DNA from: JACDAN01 sp963802375
GTDB taxonomy: Bacteria; Actinomycetota; Thermoleophilia; Gaiellales; Gaiellaceae
Direction of reading: 5' to 3'
Length of the DNA stretch: 64,000 nucleotides
NCBI GenBank assembly: GCA_963802375.1
Contig: CAWDIJ010000004.1
Location: 62,001-126,000, forward strand
The position numbers and the translations under genes are program-made. The notes below the pieces were generated by a model that was not told the origin of the DNA, did not search any database, and saw only the letters and a list, made by a program, of their open reading frames with translations. Each line of letters starts with the position of its first letter. The stretch's first letter is position 1. Positions 1-8,229 of the stretch are shown here, in pieces.

Positions 1-1
1 C

Positions 2-205
2 GAGCACGAGCCCTGGGTCGTCGGCCTGGCCGACGCGCTTCGTCAGGACGACACGGGCGCGTACGTCAACTTCCTCGGCGACGAGGGCGAGGAGCGAATC
101 CGGGCCGCGTACCCAGGGGCGACCTGGGACCGGCTCGTGGAGGTCAAGCGCCGCTACGACCCGACCAACCTCTTCCGGATGAACCAGAACATCCCGCCCG
201 GCTGA
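2..205 (+). CDS. FAD-linked oxidase, berberine-bridge type, C-terminal end (partial)
   Basis: Reading frame 2 is open from the window edge to a TGA and encodes the last 67 residues of a flavoprotein. The BBE C-terminal signature is clear: YVNFLGDEG, then WDRLVEVKRRYDPTNLF followed by a short tail. In this family the segment packs over the FAD and finishes the substrate pocket. The full-length relative at 14224-15621 ends with a comparable KATYDPTNSFRF, so two BBE oxidases lie within 16 kb. The N-terminal FAD-binding half is outside the window, so the substrate cannot be judged. Confidence 0.85.
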   Translation, partial: EHEPWVVGLADALRQDDTGAYVNFLGDEGEERIRAAYPGATWDRLVEVKRRYDPTNLFRMNQNIPPG

Positions 206-319
206 GACCGACACGATGTGCGCGCGCGAGCCAACGACTCGTCGTCTGTCTGCTCGCTGGGCCTAGTCAGCGGACGTGAGGAGCGCGCAGGTAGCGCAGT
301 CTCGCAGTGGGCGTCGCGC

Positions 320-2038
320 TCAGGAACGGAAGACGAACTGATGGACGATGGTGACGAAGACGCGGCGGTTGACACGGCGGCCGGGCTCGGTGCTGTTGGT
401 GGCGATCGGATCGGCGCGGCCGTGCGGGACGAGCCGAACGCGGGCCTTCGCGACGCCTCCGACGCGCATCATCTCCGTGCAAACCCGTTTCGCCCGGTTG
501 AACGAGAGCGTCGGCGGGTCGGCCGGGCTGGGCACCCAGGTGGCCGTGTAGCCGTCGCACTGGATGGACCTGACCCTGAACAAGCGCTGGCGCAGGAAGT
601 TCATGAAGCTATGGCCGATGTCGGTGAGGATCGGCTGGTCGGGCACCCAGGCGCCGGGCGGGGTGAGCCGGTGCTCGATCAGCAGCATCACACGGACTCT
701 CCTGTTGACCCGATGCAGGGTGCCGGACGTCGAGCGGCACAGGGCGCGAACGTTGGCGATCACCCCGCCGAAGTTCTTCGAGAGCAGGTTCTTGCCCTTG
801 GGCAGGACGTTGACCCGCACGATCAGGCGGCCGGTGCCCGTCGCCGGCGCGCGCGCGACTCCGCGCGCGATAAGCACCCGCGACGGCCCCAGCGATCGCA
901 CCTCGATGACGCAGGAGCGGACATTCCTCGTGATGATCTCGTTCCCGCCCTGGTCGCCGGGGGGAACAGGCGGCACGGGGACAGGCGGCCCGGGTCCCGG
1001 ATCCGGGGGCAGCACGATCACGGGCGGGGGATCCACGACGACCGGGGGAGGCGTGCCGCATCCCGTCATCGAGGCGTTGTCGATCGGCAAGCCCCAGATC
1101 TCCTGGTTCGTGAGCCAGCCGTACCGGTTGCAGCCCACGGTCCCGATGGGATCAATCCCCGTGATCGTGAAGCTCGCCGTCGCGGGTCCGCCGCTGACCG
1201 GAATGATCTCCATCAGCACCTTGAGGAAGCCATTTTCCTCGGAGAACGTGTGCTTGAACGTGTACCAGCCGGAAGTTTCAATGCACTGGTGACCGGGGAG
1301 GTTCGGATTCGCTCCGATCCGGTCGACATTGGTTGTGCCGAGGACGGTGAAGCCCGTGCAGTCGTCCCCAGCCAGCCCCGTGCTGACGTTGAACCCGAGG
1401 TCGCGCAGGTGGGCGCCGCTGGTGTTGTTGATGGCCGACGAATAGTCGAAGCGCGTCCCCTTGCAGGCTGGGTCCCTGGCATTACCCGGCGGAGTCACGA
1501 GGCAGGCCATGTTTCCGCCGAAGCTGTCGGCATTCGCCGTGGCGTACGCAGTGTCAAGATAGATGTCAAGCTGCGTCGTGTAGCCGCCGGCGGGCCACGT
1601 GCTGTTGTAGCCGCCCCACTTGGTGAGGGGTCCTTGGCACTGCACGGTTGGGCCTCCGCCTCCGGTTTCCGAAAAGCACGACGCGATTGTTCGGTCCAAC
1701 CTGGCGTGATAGCCGCCCGCGGCGGAGGCGACGGCGTTGGCATAGCCCCCCGGGTCTGGTGGGTTTGTGACGCCGGACGCCTTCCGGGTGATCGTGCCGC
1801 CGAAATCGGTGGTCCAATCGTGCGTGTTCTCTTCGAAGCCGTTGCTGTACGTTGGCACCGCGGCGAAAGCCGAGCTGACTAGCACAACTTCAAGGGCGAC
1901 GGCAGCAAGCGCCACCGTGCCGAGGAGACGAGCGAAAACGCCGGGAAACCCGCCTTGACTCAGCCGCAGCCGCTGAGAGCGAATCACCCGGTCTCCCTCG
2001 CTTCGGTTGGGATCAGTATGCGGAGCGGACAAAGTCAT
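320..2038 (-). CDS. Secreted protein with Pro-rich linker and OmpA-like C-terminal domain
   Basis: The 572-residue product has a basic N-terminus, then a hydrophobic stretch (about 37-58) ending SSAFA, which reads as a Sec signal peptide. A Trp/Cys-rich globular region (60-330) is followed by a Pro/Val linker (about 335-365). The last 100 residues carry OmpA-family landmarks: CDGYTA, then LSFNRAKRV, then HGRADPIATNST and GRRVNRRV. In Gram-negatives this domain binds peptidoglycan; here it may anchor a secreted protein to the wall. The ATG has AGGA seven bases upstream; a GTG at 1987 behind GGGAG is an alternative. The N-terminal region is not recognised. Confidence 0.75.
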   Translation of the reverse strand: MTLSAPHTDPNRSEGDRVIRSQRLRLSQGGFPGVFARLLGTVALAAVALEVVLVSSAFAAVPTYSNGFEENTHDWTTDFGGTITRKASGVTNPPDPGGYANAVASAAGGYHARLDRTIASCFSETGGGGPTVQCQGPLTKWGGYNSTWPAGGYTTQLDIYLDTAYATANADSFGGNMACLVTPPGNARDPACKGTRFDYSSAINNTSGAHLRDLGFNVSTGLAGDDCTGFTVLGTTNVDRIGANPNLPGHQCIETSGWYTFKHTFSEENGFLKVLMEIIPVSGGPATASFTITGIDPIGTVGCNRYGWLTNQEIWGLPIDNASMTGCGTPPPVVVDPPPVIVLPPDPGPGPPVPVPPVPPGDQGGNEIITRNVRSCVIEVRSLGPSRVLIARGVARAPATGTGRLIVRVNVLPKGKNLLSKNFGGVIANVRALCRSTSGTLHRVNRRVRVMLLIEHRLTPPGAWVPDQPILTDIGHSFMNFLRQRLFRVRSIQCDGYTATWVPSPADPPTLSFNRAKRVCTEMMRVGGVAKARVRLVPHGRADPIATNSTEPGRRVNRRVFVTIVHQFVFRS

Positions 2039-2135
2039 GTCAAATTCCTGCCTTGGGCGTTCTCGCTCCTATTCGAGGGTCCCATACATCGAAGCTCGGA
2101 AAAGGCGAACCTCCTCTGCAATCGGCGTTTCGGCA

Positions 2136-2182
2136 CGGCCGTTCCCAAGCCGCGTGCTCAAGTTCGATTCTTGCCCGGGCAA
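2136..2182 (+). other. tRNA-Gly(CCC)-like 3' fragment
   Basis: The stretch resembles the 3' half of a glycine tRNA. It has an anticodon-like arm CGGC/GCCG around TTCCCAA, a short variable region, a T-arm with the GTTCGATTC core and four paired stem bases, and a seven-base acceptor-like end without encoded CCA. There is one extra base in the anticodon loop, and no matching 5' half (TGCCCGG or D-arm) is visible upstream. Such fragments are often left at attachment sites of integrating elements, and a broken acetyltransferase follows. It could be coincidence. Confidence 0.35.
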
Positions 2183-2351
2183 ACCCGCTGGGTCGCGGAG
2201 ATCTCACCCGCTAAGCAGGCGTTCTGTTCACGCACCGTCGGATCGGGAATCCGGAAAGACCGCTCCAACCGGAGTCGACTGGCGAGCAACATTCCCTATC
2301 CGGAATTTCGAGCGAAGCGTCGCATGCGGGTCGCGACGCCGCCTTCCGGCG

Positions 2352-2504
2352 CTCGTCGGCCTCCTAGTGCGGCGTGGCACGGAACGACTCCTGAGCAGCG
2401 GCGACGAGGAGATTCGCGGTGACTGCGACCGCGACAACGTCGGCATGGTCAAGGCCTTCGAGCGCGCAGGCTACGAGCAGTTCGCTCGGCGACGCACGTA
2501 CTAA
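2352..2504 (+). pseudogene. GNAT acetyltransferase, C-terminal remnant
   Basis: About 50 codons ending in TAA encode a recognisable GNAT tail: RLLSSGDEEIRGDCDRDNVG, then MVKAFERAGYEQFARRRTY. This matches the end of GNAT domains, where (D)xxNxxMvkAFexAGY precedes the last strand. The acetyl-CoA-binding RxxGxG/A loop and everything before it are missing, and the upstream sequence in this frame has no family signal. There is no start codon or ribosome site. It lies between the tRNA-like fragment and the arginase gene. The rest of 2039-2574 shows no further gene. Confidence 0.55.
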
Positions 2505-2574
2505 GGGCGATCGCCTGAGACAAATGTTCGGCTCAGCCGAAGTGTCAGCCGGTGGCCGGGGAGGGGATCGTTCG

Positions 2575-3495
2575 GTGAGCGTCCAGGAGCTGGCGGTCCT
2601 CGGTGCGCCCTCAGGGGCCGGTGCCTGCGGGGTCGGGCAGGAAAAGGCGCCGGCCGCCCTGCGCTCCGCCGGGCTCCTCGAGATGCTCAGCCGCGCGGGC
2701 TTCGAGGTCAGTGATCTCGGCGACTCGACAGTCGTTCCCTGGCGCCCCGACCGGGCCAGGCCACGCGCCCAGAACCTCGAAGCTGTCACACAGGTCGTCC
2801 GGACGACCGCGAGCCGGGTCGCGGACGCCGCTCCATCACCTGACCGGAAGGCACTCGTCCTGGGCGGCGACTGCACCGTTGGGATCGGGACCATCGCCGG
2901 GACCCAGGCGGCGGTCGGCGACGTCGCCGTCGTCTACTTCGACCTCCATTCCGACCTGAACACACCCGCGAGCGCGACGGATGGAGCGCTCGACTGGATG
3001 GCCCTCGCGCACATGCTCGCAATCGAAGGAGCCGAGCCGACGCTCACGGCCGCCACTCTGAAGGTCCCTGTGCTCCAAGCCGGCCAGGTCATGCTGTTCG
3101 CGCAAGGTCGGTCGCACGCGACACGGTTCGAGCGAGGCGAGATCGAGCGGCTCGGACTGGCCCGCATCGCGTTGGAGGACGTCCGAGACGATCCCGAGGC
3201 CGCGGCACAGCAGGCCCTCGAGTTCTGCGCGACGCGGTCAGACCGCTATGTCATCCATCTTGATGCGGATGTCGTGGACTTCACCGATGCGCCGCTCTCC
3301 GAGCACCCATCACGCAACACCGGCCTGAAGCTCGACGAGATGCTCAGCGCCCTCAAGATCCTGACGTCGGGGCCTGGGCTCGTCGCGATCACGCTCACCG
3401 AGCTCAATCCCCACAACGCCGCGGCCGACGACGGACTGCTCGAGCGTTTCGCCGCTTCTTTCGCCGACGCGATCAGCTCCGGTCTACATAGCTGA
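2575..3495 (+). CDS. Arginase/agmatinase-family ureohydrolase-like protein
   Basis: The 306-residue product follows the arginase fold from LGAPSGAGACGVG to the C-terminus. Metal motifs in order are GGDCTVGIG (arginases have GGDHS), FDLHSDLN (the DAHxD motif), HLDADVVDF (DxD) and ELNPHN (ExNP). One canonical Mn ligand, the His of GGDH, is Cys here, so metal use or substrate may differ from true arginases. The GTG at 2575 follows GGGAGGGG and places the first beta strand correctly; an open frame runs further upstream without family signal. The epoxide hydrolase gene begins two bases after this stop, so the pair is probably co-translated. Confidence 0.85.
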   Translation: MSVQELAVLGAPSGAGACGVGQEKAPAALRSAGLLEMLSRAGFEVSDLGDSTVVPWRPDRARPRAQNLEAVTQVVRTTASRVADAAPSPDRKALVLGGDCTVGIGTIAGTQAAVGDVAVVYFDLHSDLNTPASATDGALDWMALAHMLAIEGAEPTLTAATLKVPVLQAGQVMLFAQGRSHATRFERGEIERLGLARIALEDVRDDPEAAAQQALEFCATRSDRYVIHLDADVVDFTDAPLSEHPSRNTGLKLDEMLSALKILTSGPGLVAITLTELNPHNAAADDGLLERFAASFADAISSGLHS

Positions 3496-3497
3496 GG

Positions 3498-4655
3498 ATG
3501 AAGCCAGCTTCCTTTGAGATCGCCGTTCCGGACGGGGTGCTCGCCGACCTGCGATCCCGGCTCGCGCGCGCTCAGTTCACGGCCCCGAGCAGCCGACGGC
3601 GATGGCAGGCCGGCACTGATCCTGACTATCTCCGAGACCTCGTGGCCTATTGGCTACGAGACTTCGACTGGAGGCGGCGCGAGAAGGAACTGAACACTTT
3701 TCCCCATTACCGAGCCGACGCCGCTGGGGTTAGCGTCCATTTCCTCCACATCGAGGCAGTGCGGGCCGATGTTGGCTCCGCACCTCTTCCCTTGATCCTC
3801 AGCCATGGCTGGCCCAGCAGCTTCGTGGAGATGCTGCCCTTGGCAGAGCGGCTGACCGACCCCGGGCGGTTTGGCGGCAACCCGGCTGATGCATTCGACG
3901 TCGTCGTGCCCTCCCTGCCAGGTTTTCTCTACTCGGACCTCCCCGCCGCGCCACTGACAAGAGCCGCCATGGCCGGAAGCTTGCACGCGCTGATGACAGA
4001 CGTCCTCGGCTACGGGCGATATGGCGCTTTCGGTGGCGACATCGGCGGAGCAGCAACGGCATGGATGGGAGCGCGGTATCCCCAGCAGGTGGTCGGCATC
4101 CACCTCATCCATCCGCCGTTCCCAGCGAGCTTCGATGCGCGGGCCCTTTCCCGAGCCGAGCAGGCGTTCCTTGATGCGGAAGCGAAGTACGACGAAACTG
4201 ACGGTGGCTACAGCGCGATCATGGGCACCCGGCCCGACACGATCGCCGCGGCGCTGATCGACTCCCCTGTCGGGTTGGCGGCCTGGATCATCGACAAGTT
4301 CCGCGATTGGAGCGATTGCCACGGGGATCTTGATAGTCGCTTCGATCGCGACACGCTGTTAACCATCATCACTCTGTATTGGGTGACGGGCTCGATCGGA
4401 TCTTCCTTCCGGCAGTACTTCGACTGGGATCACAACAGCCCGCGCCCTGTCATTGCCGTGCCAGCCGCGTTCACCCTTAGCTCCGAGCCATCCATGGCGA
4501 ACTTCCCGCGCGAGATCGCGGAGCGCGCCTGCTCGAATATCCAGCACTGGAGCGAACCCGGCCGCGGCGGACACTTCATGCCGCTCGAGGAGCCAGATCT
4601 GTTGGCCGCCGAGTTGAGTGACTTCTTCGGACCGCTTCGCGTCAGTAGAGCCTGA
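3498..4655 (+). CDS. Epoxide hydrolase, EHN-type alpha/beta hydrolase
   Basis: The 385-residue protein starts with the N-terminal epoxide-hydrolase lid region (FEIAVPDGVLADLRSRLARA; WRRREKELN), followed by the alpha/beta hydrolase core. HGWPSSF supplies the oxyanion hole, GGDIGG carries the nucleophilic Asp, and GGHFMPLEEP holds the catalytic His. This matches microsomal/actinobacterial epoxide hydrolases, which open epoxides to diols through an ester intermediate. Length is normal for the family. Its GAGG ribosome site overlaps the arginase stop. It converges on the TetR gene, whose stop lies only a few bases away. Confidence 0.9.
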   Translation: MKPASFEIAVPDGVLADLRSRLARAQFTAPSSRRRWQAGTDPDYLRDLVAYWLRDFDWRRREKELNTFPHYRADAAGVSVHFLHIEAVRADVGSAPLPLILSHGWPSSFVEMLPLAERLTDPGRFGGNPADAFDVVVPSLPGFLYSDLPAAPLTRAAMAGSLHALMTDVLGYGRYGAFGGDIGGAATAWMGARYPQQVVGIHLIHPPFPASFDARALSRAEQAFLDAEAKYDETDGGYSAIMGTRPDTIAAALIDSPVGLAAWIIDKFRDWSDCHGDLDSRFDRDTLLTIITLYWVTGSIGSSFRQYFDWDHNSPRPVIAVPAAFTLSSEPSMANFPREIAERACSNIQHWSEPGRGGHFMPLEEPDLLAAELSDFFGPLRVSRA

Positions 4656-4662
4656 GACCGAG

Positions 4663-5265
4663 TCAGCGGAGCAGCGTTCGCGCCAGCTCCGCCAGCGTCT
4701 CGCGCGTCTGGCGCCGCGACAGGCCATAGCCCTCGCGCAGCCATAGGAAGGACTCGAGGCTCGTAAGCATGTGCAGTGTCGCCGTCGCTCGTGCCTGGGT
4801 GAGGCCGGGCCGCAGCCTGCCCTCCTTGGCCAGGCGCCGCGTCAGGCCCTGAAGGTCGGCACGTTGTTCGTCCTGCTGCTGGTTGATTAGGGCGGCCGCG
4901 TCTGGCTCCAAGACAGCCACCGCCTGCAGCTGCTGAACGACGAAACCGCATACCTCCCAGATCGCGCAGCCGGCTTCCACCACTGCGTCGAGTGCTGCGA
5001 CCGGGTCCTCGAGCGCGAGTGCCTCCTGAATCGCCGCCATCTCAGGCCCCTCCATGCCGCGGGTGAAGAGCGCCTCCAGCACGCCGAGCTTCGAGCCGAA
5101 GCGGTTGAAGACCGTCGCGCGCGAAACCCCCGCGGTCACAGCCAGTTCGTCCATCGTCGCGGCGTGGAACGCCCCGTCCTTGATAAGGCGCTCGGCGGCC
5201 ACGAGCACGCGGTCGACGGTCTCCGCGCTCTCGCGCCGGCGCGCTGCGGTGTACGGCCTTATCGC
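4663..5265 (-). CDS. TetR-family transcriptional regulator
   Basis: The 200-residue product has the TetR N-terminal helix-turn-helix: AAERLIKDGAFHAATMDEL, then AGVSRATVFNRFGSK. The C-terminal half is helical and presumably binds a ligand. The chosen ATG (MAIRPYTAARR) gives the usual short basic lead; an in-frame ATG at 5298 would add 11 residues and run further into the promoter zone. The gene is divergent from the MFS transporter at 5434, and the spacer carries two TAGACG-N3-CGTCTA palindromes, so it most likely represses the pump and itself. Confidence 0.9.
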   Translation of the reverse strand, partial: AIRPYTAARRRESAETVDRVLVAAERLIKDGAFHAATMDELAVTAGVSRATVFNRFGSKLGVLEALFTRGMEGPEMAAIQEALALEDPVAALDAVVEAGCAIWEVCGFVVQQLQAVAVLEPDAAALINQQQDEQRADLQGLTRRLAKEGRLRPGLTQARATATLHMLTSLESFLWLREGYGLSRRQTRETLAELARTLLR

Positions 5266-5313
5266 CATTGACCACAGCTTAGCCGTGGATTGCCCCACGA
5301 TTAACCGATCGTC

Positions 5314-5328
5314 TAGACGAGCCGTCTA
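5314..5328. promoter_or_regulatory. TetR operator O1 (perfect inverted repeat)
   Basis: TAGACG-AGC-CGTCTA is a perfect 15-bp inverted repeat with a 3-bp centre. A 12-bp palindrome TCGTCTAGACGA (5309-5320) overlaps its left side. The architecture and location between the divergent TetR and MFS genes are those of a TetR-family operator. It sits on the regulator side and would cover the tetR promoter. Confidence 0.7.
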
Positions 5329-5365
5329 ACTCGCCCTGCGTCTCCTGGGACTCTCCGGGGAATTA

Positions 5366-5395
5366 TTGACAACGTGTAGACGTTCTGTCTAGACG
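5366..5395 (+). promoter_or_regulatory. Promoter of the MFS gene with embedded operator O2
   Basis: A perfect TTGACA (5366-5371) is followed after 18 bp by TAGACG (5390-5395), a weak -10. Between and over them lies TAGACG-TTC-TGTCTA (5377-5391), the same half-site design as O1 with one mismatch. Repressor binding here would block polymerase. A strong AGGAGG (5422-5427) and the ATG at 5434 follow. Confidence 0.6.
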
Positions 5396-5433
5396 TTGCA
5401 TCTAGATCATGAGTCCACATTAGGAGGAAAGTG

Positions 5434-6856
5434 ATGAAGGGCAGAACGCACACCTTCTGGACATTCGTCGTCACCTCGATCGCCCTGTTCATGGTCGTGC
5501 TCGACAACCTCGTCGTCTCGACCGCGATCCCGGTGATTCGCGTCGACCTCGGCGCCTCGCTCGAGCAGCTCGAGTGGACGGTTAACGCATACACGCTGGC
5601 GTTCGCCGTCTTCCTGCTCACCGGGGCCGCGCTCGGCGACCGCTTCGGGCGCAAACGCATGTTCACGGTCGGCGTCGGCATCTTCACCGCCGCGTCGGCG
5701 GCCGCTGCGCTGGCGCCGTCAGCCGACTGGCTGATCGCCGCTCGCGCGCTGCAGGGCCTGGGCGCGGCGATCGTCACGCCCCTGACACTGACCATCCTCA
5801 GCGGCGCGGTCTCGCGCGAGCGGCGAGGAGCCGCGCTCGGCGCCTGGTCGGGCATTGCGGGCCTCGCCGTCGCCATGGGCCCGCTCGTCGGCGGTGCGGT
5901 CGTCGAGGGCATCGCATGGCAGTGGATCTTCTGGCTGAACGTCCCGGTCGGCCTCGTGCTGCTCCCGCTCGCGACCCAGCTGCGCGAGTCGCATGGGCCC
6001 GACAAGGCCCTCGACCTGCCCGGCCTCGTCCTCGCGAGCACCGGGATGCTCGGGATCGTCTGGGGCGTCATCAACGGGAACGGCGACGGCTGGACGAGCC
6101 CGGGAATCGTCGGCGCCCTCGCCGGCGGGGCGGCGCTGCTCGCCGCGTTCGTCGCCTGGGAGCTTCGCGCGCGGGAGCCGATGCTGCCAATGCGCTTCTT
6201 CCGCAACCGCGCCTTCGCAGCAGCGAACGGAGCCTCGTTGCTCATGTACTTCGGCATGTTCGGCTCGATCTTCCTGCTCGTGCAGTTCTTCCAGACCGCG
6301 CAGGGCTACTCGCCGCTGAAGGCCGGCCTGCTGCTCCTGCCCTGGACGGCAATAGAGCTGTTCGTGGCGCCGATTGCGGGCGCACTGTCGGATCGGATCG
6401 GCAGCAGGCCGCTGCTGGTAGTCGGGCTCGCCCTGCAGGCAGCAGGGCTCGCCTGGATGGCGGCCGTGTCGACGGCGACCGTCGACTACGGGTCGCTCGT
6501 CGGGCCGTTCGTCATCTCCGGGATCGGGATGGCGATGTTCTTCGCGCCGGTCGCCAACGTCGTCCTCTCGGCCGTGCGGCCGGAGGAGGAGGGGAAGTCC
6601 TCCGGTGCGAACAACGCGATCCGCGAAGTCGGCGGCGTGCTCGGCGTTGCCGTGCTGGCGTCGATCTTCGCCCGCACAGGCGGCTACGAGTCGCCCGAGG
6701 CGTTCACCGACGGGCTCGTCCCGGCGCTCTGGGCGGGAGCGGCGGTAGTCGCCGTGGGCGCGGCGCTTGCTCTGCTCCATCCCGCGCAGGCGCCGCCTGG
6801 AGGAGGCGACCGCCGCGGAACCCGAGCAGCTCGTGTCGCAGGCCGAGGCCGCTTGA
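5434..6856 (+). CDS. MFS drug:H+ antiporter, DHA2 family (14 TM), frame break near 3' end
   Basis: The protein has the DHA2 pattern: LDNLVVSTAIPVI in TM1, motif A GDRFGRKRMF, RALQGLGAA, and motif C GPLVGG, with about 14 hydrophobic segments. It probably exports a hydrophobic drug or metabolite by proton antiport. AGGAGG six bases upstream supports ATG 5434. After ALALLHP (about 6783) the frame runs into an Arg-rich, non-protein-like stretch and then in frame through the downstream cupin. The adjacent frame gives a natural end, RRLEEATAAEPEQLVSQAEA, stopping at 6856. A one-base indel near 6781-6800 is therefore likely. Regulated by the divergent TetR. Confidence 0.85.
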
Positions 6857-6927
6857 GAGGCCCAGATGACAACGCCCGCCTCCGCCGCACCCGGTGGAGG
6901 CGGGCAAATCGACCGAAGGGAGCCACC

Positions 6928-7497
6928 ATGGCATACACAGGACAGACATTGGAGAACCCCGCCAGCGGCGAACGGATCACCTTCCGCCGGACCGCGGCGG
7001 AGACGGACGGCGAGCTCGTCGCGATCGACCTCGAGCTCCCGCCGGGCGCTCGCGTCCCGGGCGGCCTGCACATTCACCCGAAGCAGGAGGAGCGCTTCGA
7101 GGTCGTCGCAGGAACGATGCGGTTCAGAATGCGGCGCAAGCGGGTCGTTGCCGACCCCGGCGAGGTAGTCGTCGTCCCGCCCGGCGTGCCGCACGACTTC
7201 GCGAACGTCGGGGACCAGCCCGCGCTCGTCCGAGTCGACATCCGGCCCGCGCTCAAGATGGAGCAGCTCTTCGAAACTGCGGTCGCGCTCGCCGAGCAGG
7301 GACGCACAATGATGAACGGCATCCCGAAGCCGCTCGACCTCGCCCTGTTCACGCGCGAGTTCGAGGACGAGGTGCGGGCGGCGTTCCCGCCGCTCTGGAT
7401 GCAGCGTCTCGCCCTTGCGCCGCTGGCGTGGCTCGCCAGGCGCCGCGGCCACGGCGCCCAGTACGCGCCGGAGCCGGCCGCCGTACCCTGCCCGTAA
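6928..7497 (+). CDS. Cupin-domain protein
   Basis: The 189-residue protein carries cupin motif 1 (GLHIHPKQEERFEVVAG) and motif 2 (PGEVVVVPPGVPHDFANVG), with the His, His, Glu and His metal ligands in place. The C-terminal 80 residues are helical and extend beyond the barrel. AAGGGAG five bases before the ATG gives it its own translation start, which argues against the open-frame fusion with the MFS gene being functional. It is likely co-transcribed with the pump. The substrate is not predictable from sequence. Confidence 0.8.
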   Translation: MAYTGQTLENPASGERITFRRTAAETDGELVAIDLELPPGARVPGGLHIHPKQEERFEVVAGTMRFRMRRKRVVADPGEVVVVPPGVPHDFANVGDQPALVRVDIRPALKMEQLFETAVALAEQGRTMMNGIPKPLDLALFTREFEDEVRAAFPPLWMQRLALAPLAWLARRRGHGAQYAPEPAAVPCP

Positions 7498-7519
7498 ATG
7501 GTCGGGCCGTGTCCGCCAA

Positions 7520-7548
7520 GAGAAGCCCCGCCGAGGCCGGGGCTTCTC
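7520..7548 (+). terminator. Hairpin terminator after the MFS-cupin unit
   Basis: GAGAAGCCCCG and CGGGGCTTCTC pair perfectly over 11 bp around a 7-base loop, 22 bases after the cupin stop. There is no T tract, as is common in high-GC genomes. The remaining 150 bases to the next start show no other feature. Confidence 0.55.
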
Positions 7549-7697
7549 CGTGGTCCTTGGACGAATCCCCTCGGAGGGGCTCCGGTCGAGTCCGGAAGAG
7601 GGCTGCATATACGCCGGCCAACCCGAAGCGTTCGCGAAATGACGACGACTAACCGCCGCCGGAGCCGGGCTAGACTCGAGCCTCTAGCTGTCGACGC

Positions 7698-8186
7698 ATG
7701 AGCGCACACGAAGGCCGCAAACCCGAGAACAGACTCCACTCGATCGCCGGACGGTGGCAGACGTCTGGTCACGTGATCGACGAACCGAAGATTCCGGTCG
7801 CCGGCACCGACACCTACGAGGTGCTGCCGGGCGGCTACTTCCTCGTGCATCACGTTGACGTAACGGTGGGCGACCATCCGGTCCGAGCCATCGAGATCAT
7901 TGGGGAGCCGGATGCCGCGAGCGGCGGATTCCTCGCGCGGAGCTTCGACAACGATGGGAGAGCCGAGGTGATGCGCCTAACGATCGACGACAACGGCGTC
8001 TTCCACTTCACCGGCGGAGACGAGGTTGCATCAGCCGTGCAACCGACAGACGCCCCGACTGCTCGAGTCCGAGCCACGCTGACCATCGCCGAGGACGGTC
8101 GATCGATGACCGCCATGTGGGAGCGATCCGAGGATGGCACCAACTGGCAGCGCTGGATGGATATCTCGTTCAGGCGGAGTGACTAA
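7698..8186 (+). CDS. DUF1579-family protein
   Basis: The 162-residue product has the family outline: IAGRWQTSGHVID near the start, then YEVLPGGYFLVHHVDV, and a C-terminal WERSEDGTNWQRWMDISF. DUF1579 proteins are lipocalin-like beta barrels of unknown function, often beside ECF sigma or YCII genes in Actinobacteria, as here. It converges on the ECF41 gene. A second DUF1579 gene lies at 44277-44741. No strong Shine-Dalgarno is visible before the ATG, so translation may be leaderless. Confidence 0.8.
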   Translation: MSAHEGRKPENRLHSIAGRWQTSGHVIDEPKIPVAGTDTYEVLPGGYFLVHHVDVTVGDHPVRAIEIIGEPDAASGGFLARSFDNDGRAEVMRLTIDDNGVFHFTGGDEVASAVQPTDAPTARVRATLTIAEDGRSMTAMWERSEDGTNWQRWMDISFRRSD

Positions 8187-8229
8187 CCCCGGCGGTGGCG
8201 ATGTCAATCGACGTCGTGGGTCTGAAGAG

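Noticed and set aside
218..1882. Long plus-strand open frame opposite the OmpA-like secreted protein
   Set aside because: Arg/Asp/Gly-rich composition without family motifs; the minus strand has a signal peptide and recognisable domain, so this is an antisense shadow.
2784..2790. TGTCACA inside the arginase gene as an ECF41 promoter
   Set aside because: No CGTC 16 bases downstream, and it lies inside coding sequence.
5719..7608. 629-codon minus-strand open frame across the MFS and cupin genes
   Set aside because: Low-complexity shadow of high-GC coding sequence; the plus strand has clear MFS and cupin motifs and ribosome sites.
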